A stretch of 64,000 nucleotides of DNA from Melanocharis versteri (GCA_013397845.1 VZTG01007658.1:215246-279245), one strand, 5' to 3'; shown: positions 48,101 to 62,190, counted from the first letter of the stretch. The notes: a model not told the origin generated them from the letters alone. Made by a program: numbers and translations.

Positions 48101-49838
48101 TCATTGGGGACAGTGAGTGGCAGCGACCCAGGACATGGCACTTGCTTTGAGTCAGCAGTGATCCAGTGCCTCCAATGAGAGCTGAAAGGCAGAGTGCTGT
48201 GGATGGAGCTGGATTTTAGGTGGGAGTAGAGCTTTGGTCTTGTCTGTTTGCAGTCACTAAAAGCTCTTTTGCGTGACCTACTGCGGGAGGGGTGTTTGTC
48301 CTATTGAAACCCGATGCTGGATAACAGTAACCATGACTTAGTTACCTTGGATATCCCTGGAAGTTCTGAATATATAATTTCTCAGTTGCCACCAGTTTTA
48401 TTTCTCTAGCCAGAGCAAGGTACCTGCTGCAGCTGATAAGACAACATGCACTATTCTCTTTTTCAGTTCCTATCTTGTATTTTTTCTTGTGAAGCTGAGG
48501 AGGCTCACATAATTATGTAAGGTGAAATGTCATCCACCTGAGCCTCCTAGATCCCCTAAGAGGTGTGTGTGCGCTGGGCAGGATTAGAGTAGGCAAAATT
48601 CTCAGTAATACTTAAATTTGGTTTGTAGTTTTGATGGATGGCTTGTTAAAGTCACTATCCAGATTATGGAGTAGATGCAAGGCTCAGAATGCCTCCTGTA
48701 CGTAATTTCTGCTTGTCAGTGGTGTAGAACGGGGCCAAAAAATACATATGCTCACCAACTTCAAGTATACTGGAAATTATAAAATACTTTGCACACAAAA
48801 AGGTTTTTAAGATACTTGAATACATCTGGCATTTGGCTTGTAAATATTGATTTTACAACTTACGTGCAAAGCAGGGTAGTATTGCTATCCTTTTAGCGAG
48901 CTGAGAGAAACTATGGTTCAGATCCAAATGGTGTAGTAGGCAGAATTAAGTGTGTAGACTCAAATATGCGATGTGGAAATCCTCTACCCCTTGGTTGTTT
49001 AGCCTTGCTAGTTGCCAAACTGAGTGAATAAGTACGCAGTGTAATTGAGCCAAAATCTCTTTTCCTAGATAGATCTCATTGAACCCATGTGGGTTTCTTC
49101 CTCTCCTGTGAAGTATGCTAATATACCGGCTCCAGAACATAGACTGCAGTTCATTAAATACTAGGGTTTGCTATTTAAACTGTACACGAAAGGTGGTGTA
49201 GCACTGGATGAAGTTTTAATTGAATCCTAGCTCTTAATCTGCTTGTATTCTCTTAAACCTTTCCACTGCCTATTTCAGTTTAACTTTCAAAACTTGCTCT
49301 GCTGATCTTGCACTGGGATCCTTGCACTGGTAGTAACTGCGTTGACTGGAATCATGCTGGGGTGCAAAGGGGTGTTAGTCCAACAAGAAGATTGAGTGTG
49401 TGTGTGTGTTTATTCAGAAATTATACATATATACGTTATATATTTGTTCACTCTTGCAAGTAAAATAGCTGGACTGAAAACTGTAGTGAGTTGTTGAAAT
49501 GATAGTAGAAACAAAAACCCCATGTATTCTATCTTACCTATTATTTGTTTCATGAGAAAATAGAATGTAGATTGCTCAACAAAGGAGAAATAGGGATTGT
49601 CAAGTGCCAATCTGCTTCGTTTCCTTTTTGCAAGATCGTATAGAAGATTTTGGATTTGATGTACATTGGGAACAAGAGTGGTGGGTCTTAGCAAAAGTTG
49701 ACTCTTGTCTTGCTCTCCTTTTCAGTGAAGTGCATTTTCTGAAACTCACTCTGGTGGGATATAGATGTTGTTGTGGCTTTAGGAGCTGATTACTTACTGC
49801 TCTTCGTTGCCAAGTATCATTGTACTGCGATTCTGTAT
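36176..49838. other. AT-rich gene desert
   Basis: I see no recognisable exon, RNA gene or complete mobile element across these 13.7 kb. Open frames are short and carry no family signature. Small structures include a palindrome pair at 38741-38767 (TGCCTAGGCA followed by AGGCATGAA/TTCATGCCT arms) and a short TG repeat at about 49397-49409. The DNA is unique by eye. Regulatory elements may well be present but cannot be shown from sequence alone. Confidence 0.6.
49833..49838. repeat. left target-site duplication CTGTAT of the solo LTR
   Basis: Exact 6-bp match to 50303-50308 on the other side of the LTR. Its survival without change fits a fairly young insertion. Confidence 0.85.
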
Positions 49839-50302
49839 TGTTGGGGTGCGCTTCCCCCCCACCTTCTTGTTCCCATAACCCCCCTGTTCCCGCCATGCAG
49901 GGACGGTGTCCTCGCCCCTGCTCATCGGTATATATTGTGTTGTCGAGCCCCGCTCGGGGCTCTTCGTCCCCCGTTCCCCTGTGTTCCTGGAACCTCTGCT
50001 CCCCAGAATAAACCTGCTGGAAGATCCATTCCTGCCTCTTTTACCTCCTCCTGTGCCTTTACCATCGGAGGGTGGACGCGGGCCAACCAGTCCGCTGGAG
50101 CAGCCCCGCCTCGGCACGAGGACATCCGTGCGCCGCCCTAGAGCACCGCCGCCAGAGAGTGCGCGCACACACTCGGGCCCTGGGGGCAGGCGTCTGGGGC
50201 CGATCCCCCGCACACCCTCCCGCAGACTAAAGCAGCGGCCAGCCATCCCACGAGCCACTGCAAAAGACCTTGCCGCTTCTCTCCGGAAGAGAGAATGCAA
50301 CA
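49839..50302 (+). mobile_element. solo LTR of a class II (ERVK-like) endogenous retrovirus
   Basis: The 464-bp element starts TGTTGGGG, ends GCAACA, and is flanked by the 6-bp direct repeat CTGTAT (49833-49838 and 50303-50308). In plus orientation it has a TATATATT box (49929), an R-type hairpin (49945-49951 with 49956-49962, GAGCCCC/GGGGCTC) and AATAAA (50007-50012). Six-base duplications are typical of class II retroviruses. No internal viral sequence lies on either side, so it is a recombined solo LTR. The GC-rich frames of 155 and 169 codons across it are not genes. Confidence 0.88.
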
Positions 50303-50308
50303 CTGTAT
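50303..50308. repeat. right target-site duplication CTGTAT of the solo LTR
   Basis: Exact 6-bp match to 49833-49838, directly after the terminal CA of the LTR. Confidence 0.85.
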
Positions 50309-53300
50309 CTGAGTGTAAGAACAGTTTTTTACTTTTTGACTTCTTTCTGCTAAGATTGATATTTAAAACATGAAGTTTCTGAAGTCAAACATGTAAGAAA
50401 AATGCAATGCATATATTCAATAGTGAGAATCTTCTGGCACTGTCAGGGGATAACTATTTTTCTCTCAATTTTTTTTTAAACTGAGTTTAGGTATCAACAA
50501 TATTTTTAATATTAGACTGTAAATTCAGTTTTTAGTAATTCACTGCCAGTTTAACATTCACCATGTCTATGAATTCACTCTTGTTATGTTTTTAGAGTGG
50601 ATAAATTAAGTCTAGCAAGCAGAGGAAAACTAATGAGGAAGCATTCACAGAATGCAGAAATTCTGCCTAATATGAATTAAGCAAGTATAGGCCCTATTCT
50701 TTATCTACATTATAATTTTAAATAAGGCAAAAAGTTAAACCCAAACATGCTAATATGGCACAAAGTTGATATAATTAAATATTCTGATGATAAATTATAA
50801 GGTAGGTTCAGTGACATTCAAGCTGACACCAAGAAATCTAATACCAAAGCCAAAAGCTCTGGGGAGACTAGTGAAAGGCCCCAAAGTTTTGTGAGGAGAT
50901 TTATAATGAAAAGTGGATTTACAAACCAAAGTGTATTATTGGCAGCTGCTCTAATTCTGTAGACTCTTTCCATTTCCCCAGTGTGGTGTTTTGGTGGATG
51001 AATGTTTATCATCTAAATAATCTTGGACTTCATCCTACTTGTTCTGACTTTTTTGCTGTGTGAGAAACAATTCTGGGCCAAGCACTGTTTGCCTTGCTCT
51101 GGTTTTCATAGCTTTGCTCTCATACCTTTATGTGATGTCCACAGTGCCCAGAAGACCAGGAAAAATGGGGGTTTTTTGGCAGTATTTCCTGAAGTAAATG
51201 CCTATCGTATATTATTCAGGCAGACCTGGATTTTATTAGACAGAATAACCCACTTGGTTTGCCTAGTAGCTTGGAAGATGATAATAGTGACTAACAAATC
51301 TCCAGTAACTCTGATTTGAGTTACCTAGATATACTGAGATGAGAACAAGTCAGAGGGTTCAAGAACAGACTGTAAGAAAACTCTTGAATGTTGACCTTGT
51401 AGATGTACGTATGAAGTGAGGAGAGACAGGAAGGAGGCAGCTCTTAGGAACAGAACTATTCCTGTTATACTCTAGATGCCTGTTTTAAGTATTGACTTCC
51501 CTTACTTAGGGGGATAACTCGAGCAAACACTTTTTGGATGCCATTGTATTTTCATGGCTGATTTCTGCCCATTTCTAGTGACCTTGTTCAGAAATGATTT
51601 AAAATGTACAGTAGTGTAGACAGTGACAGTGTCAGTGCTTTCATCATTTGTCAGCATCCTCTGAGTGTTGTCAGCTAAACCTTAAATTTTATTTGAACTG
51701 CCTGAGGAATCTTCCAAGAGGCAGGATATCACTGCTAGAGGGAAATTCTCTCATCTTCTGTGACTACATCCCCTATTAGATGTAAGAACTGTTTGGTATC
51801 CAGAGGTGAATTGCATTGAACCTTTACAAGGCACAGGAATCATCCATCTCCCAGTCCTCTTAAGGAAAAGGATTCTGAGCAGAGGGCACTTTGCAGTGGA
51901 AACTGTTTGGAAAAACTTGCTTTAATAATAAGATTTTGACTAAAGACTTTTGCAGAGAAAGGTTATTTTATGGAAATGGTGAGGTGTTCACTGCTGTGGT
52001 TGTTCTGGTATTTGGACACCACGTTACAAAACGAGAAAAATTACTGTATCAGTATACATGAAGTGAATTAAAAAGTAGATTAAAGGAAAAGTTCAGAAGT
52101 CAAAGCTGGAGAGAGGTTCAGAGTAACCCAAAACCGCCAACCAAGATTTTGGGGAGGAGAGTGGTAATCTTTCTGAAGTATTACTGTGCATGTACTCCCT
52201 AACTAATACATTGGGTCTGTTAGACAAAACCAGCCAATTAATTTTTAACACAAAGGACTTTGAGGACAATTCTGACACTAAGAGGAAGGAAAAAGCTTTA
52301 TAGAGATTTTATGTCTTAGAATCTCTGCTAAAATAGAAGTGCTGTTTTGTTCGTGAGAAATGTCAGTGAAATTTAAAATATTGTGTATTCCTCAGGAGTG
52401 TCACTACAATTAATCCCGTTTGTGGAATAGTTAAGTCACAATTGAAAGTTGGTGCAGTGCAGTAGTCCATTGCTCTAATACTTCAAATCTTTAGGGAACA
52501 ATCCCCATAAAGGGTGATGATTTGGTGGTGGCCAAGAAATATATCATCTGTATGATCCAGATAGAGAAAAAGGAAAGGAAGAAATGCTGTGAAATAGACA
52601 CATTCTGTGTACACACCTGAAAAGAGACTTGTATATGATATGCAGGCAGATATCTGCTTTAAATTATATTTTGTCAATAACATCAGTATTAACATACAGA
52701 TCTTTATCTGCAGAGTCATATTCAGGCTTCATATATTTTCATGTCCATTTGCGTCAGTTTAGCAGTGTGAGATAGAAGCCCAAGGCTTTGCAGTCTGGCT
52801 CCTCGTTCATGCCCTTGGGTGTATGATCATTGTTTCATGTAGAAAACAGGCAGACCTGATAAATCCTGAGCATTCCAGCATAGGGGCTCCTGCTGCGTGT
52901 GCTAATACATCTGTTCTATGGGAGGGAGACAGCCCACTTGGTTTGATAATTTGCTTCCAAGCACCTAATTTTTCTAAGATGGTGTTATTGTCTCTGTGTA
53001 TATATGCCTCTGTGGCTGTAGCTGCAAACACTCTTTAGTCTGAATAGTATTTATAGGATTTATTGTCTCCTGCTCCCTCTGACTTTGTGGTGCACAAGTA
53101 GACCTAGATGTCTTAATAACGAATTATTGCTGGGTAATTAATCAGCTTCGCCTGCTTTAGACAGTTGCCTTCCAGAACTTATCATAATTCACCTCCATCA
53201 GCCAATACATATAGACATTAATTGCCTCATAATATTGTCAAGAAGATGTCAGTAGTATTGAAAGGGTGTGATGCTCTTTGATGTAAGCAAAATTTATTAG

Positions 53301-55687
53301 TGTTTTGCCCCTATTCTCATTCTACATATTTATCTTGCTAGTGCCATGAGCTGGACTGACGACACATAATCAAGGTGCAATCAGGAGCAGGTCTGTCCGA
53401 GTGAATAGTAATTTCAGATTTGCAATGGGAAATGAGTAATTCCTCAGCAGGCAAGTCACAAAACTAGTTACTGACAGCTGGGGCAGTGGAAATTCTCCTT
53501 TCAGTGGCCTTATTTTAAACACCAAGATTAAAATATAATGCATGCTTAGAAGGTGCAAATAATGTCTACTCTTGTTTCACTCAGTGAAATTTGCTCAGCT
53601 TCATCTTGGAGCACTGGAGAGATTTTTGTAGTTCAAAGGGTATATGACTATTTGCCCAGTATTTGGAAAAGTTACTCAGATTTAGTGTAAATGTTTCTAT
53701 TTCAGACCCAAAATACTTTGATATTTGTTAATTTTTTAGTGTATCAAGGTTCATTGACACTAGAAATAGCGATCCTGTTTCTTCAATTAATAATACCACA
53801 GTAATTGCCTTTTTATTAATCTTTATTTGGATCTGTCCCTGTCCCTATGGAACAATGTGTTTGAAGATGCAGTGAGGTAGAACACTGGAAGGAAAAGCCC
53901 AGGCTAAATTTTAATTGAAATAAATAAGACTCTTCCCCATGACTTCAAAGAAAAAAAGTAGCCTAATTAAACATAATTGAGGGAAAGAGGGAAAAAATGA
54001 GAACCTTTGATTTTAACACACTTTGGAGGAAAGCATGAAGAGATATGAGAATGAGCTCTGTGAGATGGGAAAGAGGGAATAACAATGTTGTTAGACCAGC
54101 TAGCTGGTACTGCAGTATAGGCAGATCTCACAAGTGTAAGAGGATAAGGAAATACACTAGAAAGGACAATATCTGAAGATTTTATCAAGTTTGACCTCCT
54201 GGTGGTTCAAGCAAGTTGTCTGTCAAGGTCTTGTGGAAGCTGTTTCAAGTGAAGGGAGCATATGAATCATGAACACAGTGAAGTTCTCTGACTGATTCTA
54301 AACAGGGTAAAGAATTAGCCCCTTCACCATCATGCTGGGATTTGTACTTGAGGAGAATCTCTATCGAAAAAGGTTGTGGAGCGTGGCTGTTCTGAAGGAA
54401 TAATGTCTAAGGCACCTGAAAAGATGCATTGGCTGATGTTGTGTGGCCTCCCTCCTCCCAGTATTTTTAGTCAGTGCGTCAGGAGCCTTTCTTGGCAGGT
54501 GAGACATTCTTTGAACTGTTGAACTGATTCCTTGGGACTGTTTCTTGACAAAAGAGTAGGAACCATTGTAAATTTCCATGATCCACAAATCCTTGGTATT
54601 CTCCAGGTCATCACCATGCATCCTTCGAGGGGGGAGGACAAATCTCACTTCCTCCTCTTGCAAGGAATATGCTGAATTGTAGGCTGTATATTCCCTTTGG
54701 ATGTTTGCCGCCTTTTCTGAGGGTGAACTTGAAGGATTTGTTGCTATAAGGCTTTGTTGCAAACTTAATCACGAGAAATGTTGTGTATACCTATTACAGT
54801 TTTACATGAGTTAGAGATTTGGCAAAGTCGAAATGTCAACAGAATTGTTTAAGTTGAAAATAATTTTTGAGTGTAACAGACTGACCTCTGCATACTACAG
54901 GTAAAAATACTTGTAAGAACCTTTCACTTTTTCATTTATCCTTATGTACTACTTCAGTTTACAATAAAAAAAACCCCGCAGCATGTACTTGAAGAGGACC
55001 CTGCTTTTCTATAAAACAACAAGGAATATTTTACTTTTGAAAGAAAAACAGTTTTATTTTTTCTTTAATGCCATGTTCTTAGTTATCAAATTAACAACAT
55101 TTTTGGAGGGGTATTCCAGCAAGTATTATGTGTAAAATATATAGATAAATGTACATTTACTTTTGGCAATCTATTGAGAACTACAGAATAATCTTAAAGT
55201 AGGATCACTTTCATCCTGGGTATATCACCTTTAGTTATTCCTCCAAACAAGCTGCAGGTGTCCAATATAACACTGAGAGGGGCAGCTCTGGGCCCTGGGA
55301 CTTCCCCAGGAGTTTTTGGCAGGTGACTCTTGATGAGGTAATTTAGTAATTGTGCTTCTACCTTCGCGATCTCCAAAAGGTCTGTCTCACACATACCTGG
55401 ATGTTTTAAGACTATTTTTCATTTCCATATGTTCTTCTTTTCTGTCCATGATTAGTCTTTGTAAAGACAAAGAAGGGTTTTAACATCTGTTAGTTACTTA
55501 ATTAAATGGTGAACATATAGATGTAACTATACAAAGTGTTTCTATTAGAAACTTCGGAGGCTTCTATTTTGCTTGTGTGATCTTTACTATTTGAGGAAAA
55601 CTTTTTTAAACTCCTGGTGGGCGTTGAGTTCTTTTTATCTCTTGGCCAGACCATGCTTGCCCTGTCTTCCTACTTGTTCTCCATTTA

Positions 55688-55820
55688 ATTTTATCCCCTA
55701 GAGGGCTAAAATGTATAGTTTTATTATATAAATTAGAAAATCTTAAGTATATAAATAATATAAATATTTATTGTATATTTTTATATAATTTAATTTTAAC
55801 CCCCTTCAGGGCTAAAATTT
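55688..55820. repeat. two related near-palindromes flanking an AT-rich core
   Basis: The first arm pair (55688-55712) is ATTTTATCCCC/AGGGCTAAAAT. A related one (55792-55820) is AATTTTAACCCCC/AGGGCTAAAATTT. Each is nearly self-complementary, and the two are direct repeats about 105 bases apart, with a core of almost only A and T between. The arrangement could be a tiny MITE-like relic or a local duplication. Confidence 0.55.
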
Positions 55821-58800
55821 GGTTAGTTAGTGTTACTCCTCAGGAAAACCTGGTGATGAAACAAATGAGGCACAGCTGTAATCAATCTAGGTGTTTCTGT
55901 TAGGGGAAACAGCTGCAGTTGGACCAAGTGCTTCATAAGAGCATAAAGTTCCAGAGCTCTTTCACTATGCCCCCTTCGTCCTTGCTGGTAGGAGAACCTG
56001 ATAGAGTGAGTGTAAAGTAATGATACCTGAGCTTTCGGAGCCTGTGGGTGAGTAAAATTTGGTGTGACTTTTATTGTTTTGCAGAACATAATACTGTAGC
56101 TGATCTATCAAAGATAGTAGACTTCAAGTAAGGGCCTGCAAATGATTCCGTAGGGAGAAGTGATTCATTAAACAGGGCAAAAAAAGTGTGAGCTGGCTAC
56201 TGAAGATTGATAGCAGAGATTATTTTTTGTCTTGGTTGTTGTAGTAGTAGGTCCATGTGGTATATTTTAATGCTTTTCAGTTTAGATTACTATAAAAGTG
56301 TGAAGTTTGTCTTGCTCTATCTTTGTTGGGCAGCTTTATGGCCATGATACTCAGTAAATGTTCAGTTTTTATATGCTGACTTATACTGTTGGTTGGGGAT
56401 TATTTGTGGGGGTTTTTCCTGTTTGAGGTCTAAAGCATTAGCCAACAAACATGTGCTAGACTTCTGCATTGCATATTAATATCCCAAGTGGGAGAAGGCC
56501 TTTGATATTGCCTGTATTTCTGTTATAAAGCAGATATAAATGATACAATTCTGTTTGCCTGCTTAATGGCTCTTTTTTTTCTGTGGGTTATTGTTGGGCA
56601 GGTGTTTGGCTGAAGAATTCTTGATGTATTTTATGAGAGTGTGGGAAGTAAAACAGTAACTGGTGAAAAAAGCTCCAGGACTTATCTTTCACTCATAACG
56701 ACAGTTTCTGTTTATTGTTTACTTAAATTGGCTCATACTTATGACCAAGTTCTTTTCCTGCTTATGGTTAAGAGCTTTTTAGCTTACATAAATGGATTTC
56801 TTACTCTAAAACCATAAAAAGGACTCTCTTCTTAATGCTTAGTTTGTGTAGAACTAAACCATCTTGTTGGGAAAAGCTGCCTTTCAAATTAAAGTCCTCC
56901 TACACCTAGAAATGCCACAAGTCCTCTGAACCCCATATTTGTAGAGGGAGTTACTTAAGAAATGTGCTTAAATAAATTTAAAATATAAAAATATAGATTT
57001 GATAAATAATTAGTATTTAAAACCAACATGTAAATATTTAAAAATTGATTAAAGTAATGTAATAATTTTTAGTAGTTTTAATAACTTTAAAAAACTTTGC
57101 TTAAAAACTCCTGTAAGAATTTGCTGATGTGCAAAATAAAGGTAATAGATACAATCTATTGTTCATAAAGAATAGGCAAATTAGTTATCTCACAGAAGTC
57201 ATTTTAATGTTTGTTGGATTAAAATCCGCGTTTGTTTGAAGGAGGATGAGTGGTAGATTGTGGCTTTGGAGGAGTCCAGATGTGCTCCCCAGCCACATAG
57301 GCTGGATGAGATGGTGAGCATCTCCCTCCCTTAGCTGCCTTTCGCCTTAAAAAGCTGCCTTTCTTTTACTGTATGTGTTGAAGAAATGAAACGCAACATC
57401 TTGCAAATCCTTGCAATTCTGTGTTTGCGTGCTGTGTCTTGGATGAACTAGAGTAGGTTGGCTTTTAGCTGCTGGTAAACTGCAATGCATTGGAGGTGTT
57501 AGTTTTGGTTCTCCTGACAGTGCATGAGCTTCTCTCTCAATAAAGAAATCCTGCAGCTTGTATTTATACCACAGACATGAGCTGATTAATACTCTTTAAT
57601 ATAACACTAAAAATGACTGTTGCACTGGCTCAGATTCAGACTCTGCCTCAAACGGTGTTCTGTCTTTGGCAGTGAATCCCACCAGATACTTAAGGAAAAG
57701 TGTGACAGTTCCCAAGTACTGTGAGAGTGTCTGATACCTGCAGTTCAGACTTGTGAGAGGGTTTGTGCCAATACAATACATCTCAATGGACTGTGCTTCT
57801 AGGAAACAGTCCAACCACTCCTTGAACTTTTGTAGGCTTTTCACATTACTCTAGTGTGTTCAGACAAGAAACAAGAGGAGAAGGTCTAACTCGGAGATGA
57901 AGGACTATCAATTAGGAATGACATGATAAACTGAAATTTACTGTGGGATGCTGAAATTTGATTACGGTGACCTTGATCCTCTACATGGATCAATAGCTGC
58001 TTCTAGAGCATCAGGCCTTTTGTGGCTCTTTAGAATGAGGATAGATGCTGTTTTGATAAAGAATAGCAAGCAACAAAGGTAGCTCCAATTTTTTGTATTT
58101 ACAAGTGCTTTAGCCATCTTGGTTTCTTTCAATGAAGACATTGGCCTTTACTTTATGAAGGGTTTTAAACCGTTCGTGCTTAGATGTTCTTTATGCTGTC
58201 TTTGGAATAAGCGCCAACAACTGTGTTCAGGATAAAACCAAGATTCAAAATTTTTTTTCTAGACTGAGCATATGTCTTCTTCTGATAGCTCCCTGTAAAG
58301 AATTGATCCCAAGTAGGCTATCTTAGCTTTCAACAGTCTTGAAAGTTGATTTCTTTTTTTTTAAACTTAGCCTGCAGTAAGGAAACTTATATATGAAAAA
58401 TATTATTATATAGAAGTTGATCATCTGAAAATACAACTCTGTTTAAGGGGACACTGTGAAGATGTCAACACCGTATCAGGTTGAGGAAGGGCAGCAATTA
58501 CAGCTGTTTTAAGTCAAAGAAAACATTCCAAAATGCAACAGAATTTTCACTCCTGTTGGTGTTAATTTTTCTGACCTGCCTTTTACTTAGCAGTAAAGTG
58601 CCCCTTGGCTTTTTAAAGTCCTGGGCCAAACCATTCCCTGCTGCCTGTCAGTTCTGTGCCCTGAAATTGCATAAGCAAAAGATTTGCCTTCCAGTATCAT
58701 CCATTTTATTTTTAATTTCATCCCTTGTCCTGGCTTCTGATATTGATTTCAGCATAGAAAAAGATGCAGCAGTAGGAAGAGAGAGCAAGTCTTAATTTGA

Positions 58801-61800
58801 CAAGCCTGTGTGTGGTCAGAGAAATAAGTGATTGAGGTTTGTTTGGTTGGTTTTTTAAACTTCTCTTGTCTGGAGTATTTATATTTGCACTGAGGTTTTT
58901 TTTTTAACAGAATGTTTAGAATGTTGAAACAGAGCATAGCATGGTACTTGGATATAAACTATTTAGCTGGTTATCCCTTAATGCATCTGTGGTTGTTATC
59001 TCCCAAGCATAGTGCTTACCAGGTGTGATGTGTTTATTTAATTGGCATAAGGCAACAGTTTCGGGTGGCAATCTTAAATCGAGCAATATTTAAATAGTTT
59101 AAACTTCCTGTTCTATTTTTCATGTGTAACAAGTGATAAATCTTGTGTATGCATCTTTTTTGTTATCTTTGTTGCTTGGAACTACTCCTTCCTTAAGTCT
59201 ACAGTCTTCTCCTTAAGTAAGAGTGTTAAAAACTTTAATATAGACTATGCTCTCTATTGTATATGTCATCAAGGATGTGAAAAGTCATTTATTTTCAGTG
59301 CCTAATGTGCTATAATATTTTCCAATAGGCTGTGAGTTTCCATACAAAGCTGATGAACATTTGGAGCAGTTACCAAAACTTACCACTCTGTAACTTCTGC
59401 TAGAAACATTTGCTTAGCTGTGGCGATGACACCTGAGGAAATAAAACTGCCTGGCTTGGAAGGTGTTTCCTGCTTTAGGGCTGCTTTGTAGTATATAAAA
59501 TTGCCAAGGAAGGATTGTTCTGGAATTAGCTCCTCTTTTTGGCACAGTTGCTTGTATCAGAGCTCTGACTAGACAGTGAGTGGCTCTAGGATGGGGAGAG
59601 GAAAATAAAAGCTAACCACTGCTGATTTTACATGAGACTGCAGGGTTCTGAGTTGGCAAGGCATGAAGGATTGCTGTTTTTTGTTGCTGGTAACAGCTCT
59701 TATAGCTACCAGTCTCTTTCATGTACGTACTTGTATCTTAATGAACAATCTTGTGTGTACGATGCGTCTTGTGGAGGAGTAAGACAGAGCTGCCTGAGTG
59801 CTGGTTTGTTTGGGGCAGGGGAGGGACTGTTTGTGTGTGCACATGTTGGATGTGGGCTTTTAACTCCTGTCTGGCAGGTATTTTGGAGCCTTGTGAGGCT
59901 CAGCAGTTATGCCTGTTTGCTTCATGTTTTAAGATAAGGTGTACTTTGGTCTTTCTCCAAAAGCATCATCTAAATTCTTTAGTGTAACCTATTAAGAAAC
60001 CTAAGAATATTACACCAGAATAATATAATAATGTAGTTCTAGGAATGAACTCACACTTTAATGTGTCACAGTGGCTTAAAAAGGTCTCTGTTGTCAGGAT
60101 GGAATTTGGCCCTTAGGCAGAAGCGTGCTTACTTAATAACAGTGGTGCCTGGCTTGTTCTCTCCTTGCTTTCCATACCACTTCTGAAAGCTGTCAGAGAT
60201 AAGGGAGTTCTCTTATGCATTTTCCCCCTTCTCCTAATGAGTAGAAACGTGGCTATTAACTTGCTATGAGTGTGGTAGCTCCTCCCACCAGTGCTAAAGA
60301 ATCACAAAGGTGACTTGAAATGCAGCATGGTTTGTGGCTGTGAATGTGGTGGGCTGTTTGGTAAAGCAGAGAAAAGAGAATATACCTTGCAACTGAACGC
60401 CTGTTAGCTGGATTTTTGTTCATCTGGCTGGCAAATGCCGGTGTCTTAGCAGCAACTAGTATAGTAGGGCTTGCATATTAAATAAACAGAAATGGCGGAG
60501 GAGAATGCAAAAATAAAGTGAATAAATTGCCTCTCCTGTTGCATTTGTTTTCAGGGTGGGTGACTCATTTCTTGAGGATTTTATTTTTAAAATTTGGATT
60601 GGGCTTGGTTGATATCTCCTTTCAGAATCTAGATTTTCTATTTTGGCTTGTATTTTCCATGTTGACTTTAATTATCATAGTGTCAAAAAGTCAGTATGCC
60701 TTTGTAGAAGTAAGAAGTTTCCCAAGGTATTTTTTTATAAGTGCCTGACTCCAGGGAGGAGAAATAGAAGAAAATAAGTAAATACTGTTGCAGTTTGTCT
60801 CCTTAAAAGCTCTTGTAATATATTTTTTTACTGCATTGTTTGCTGAATTTAATCAGAGTCCAAATACATTTCAAGCCTTCTCTCCAGTCTTAGGAAGCCA
60901 GAAGATGGCAAATTCAACATTACCTCGTGTTGTTGGCATGGTCTCTTTCCAGGAAAGCTAAATGGTACATCAGAATCCACTTTGTTTTTCCAGAAGAATC
61001 AGTACTTTACGGTATTGTAGAAAACTTCACATCATTACTGTGCCAACCTATTACAGTTAATTTTTTGGCACAATGAATCCATAACAGCAAACTGTTTTGA
61101 TTGGTTTCTTATGCAAGTTCTGCAGTAGATGTTAAGATGTGTTGATTAGCTCAGCCTTCTTGGAAGAGTGGAGACTGCCTCTGTCGTCCTTGGGGGCACT
61201 CACGGCTGGGTTATGTCATTGGGCCTGTGAGCTCACAAGGAAATGTCCTTCAGCTGCCTCAGATCAGCATGAAGAACATTGTGGCATAATATTTATAATT
61301 TTTTCTAATGTTCTTAATGTATTTGTAGACCTGTACTGCTGCTGCACAAATTCATTAGGAACCTTTATGGAATGCCTAGCATGGTTGTGGAAAATGAGTT
61401 TTGCAGGTGTGGGTTGGTAGAATTGCAGTTTGCCCTGCAATATATTTTAGTCTTGTTTGTGGGTTTTTCCCCACTACTCACCTGGTTGTAATATGTATAA
61501 GTGCCTAACTGAGCACTTATTTACCCATGACAAGTCTGTTGTATATAAACTTAGGAAATTGTACACCTCCTGGCTCTATTTACCTTGATCTTATTCCATG
61601 AAATACTCATGCTGATAATATGTGCAGCTCAGAGACACTGAAAGATAATCTGCAAAATGAGGGAATACTTGCTCTGAACTCTATGGAGGCTCTGAGGAGT
61701 TATTCTGATTCATGTCTAGGGATTTCACAAGGATTTGACATGCTTGATCTTTAGCTTGTAATTAATTGTCAGAGCTGCTATCAGCTTTAGAAATGGGTTT

Positions 61801-62190
61801 CTACTAACTGGCCAAAAATAGCAGTGTTGGTCTTTGAAACCATTGCCTTTTATGTGTGAAATCAGTTGCACCAAGAGCATGTTCTTTTCACGAGTAACAA
61901 AAAGGATCCTGTTCTGTAATGTCATCCCATTTGTTGGAAAATGTTAACACCTCTCATTTCACAGGGCTTTTTTTGTACGTGGCAAGGATGCATTAAATTT
62001 AGTCACGTGCAAAAAGAAATCTGCAACTGGATACTCCTTGTAATGTTACCAGATATATGTAATTTCTCTGTATTTTAACACTTATTTTAATGCAATATAT
62101 TAAGCTGGTCAGAGGATGAAAGGGCTCTTTGGCTACAGAAAGTCCTCTTGCCACCTCATCTCTCCTACTGTCAGTGTGTGCCTGATAGTT

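Noticed and set aside
49794..50373. Overlapping long open frames of 155 (+) and 169 (-) codons that look like a gene in a CpG island
   Set aside because: They lie almost wholly within the 464-bp LTR with target-site duplications. High GC removes stop codons on both strands, and neither frame resembles a known protein.
54361..54762. 133-codon minus-strand frame in the right desert
   Set aside because: Protein-like in parts, but I recognise no family, see no convincing paired splice sites and find no neighbour exon. A homology search would decide.
57596..57844. 82-codon minus-strand frame with protein-like composition
   Set aside because: No recognised domain and no splice or promoter context. 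Length is within chance for this much DNA.
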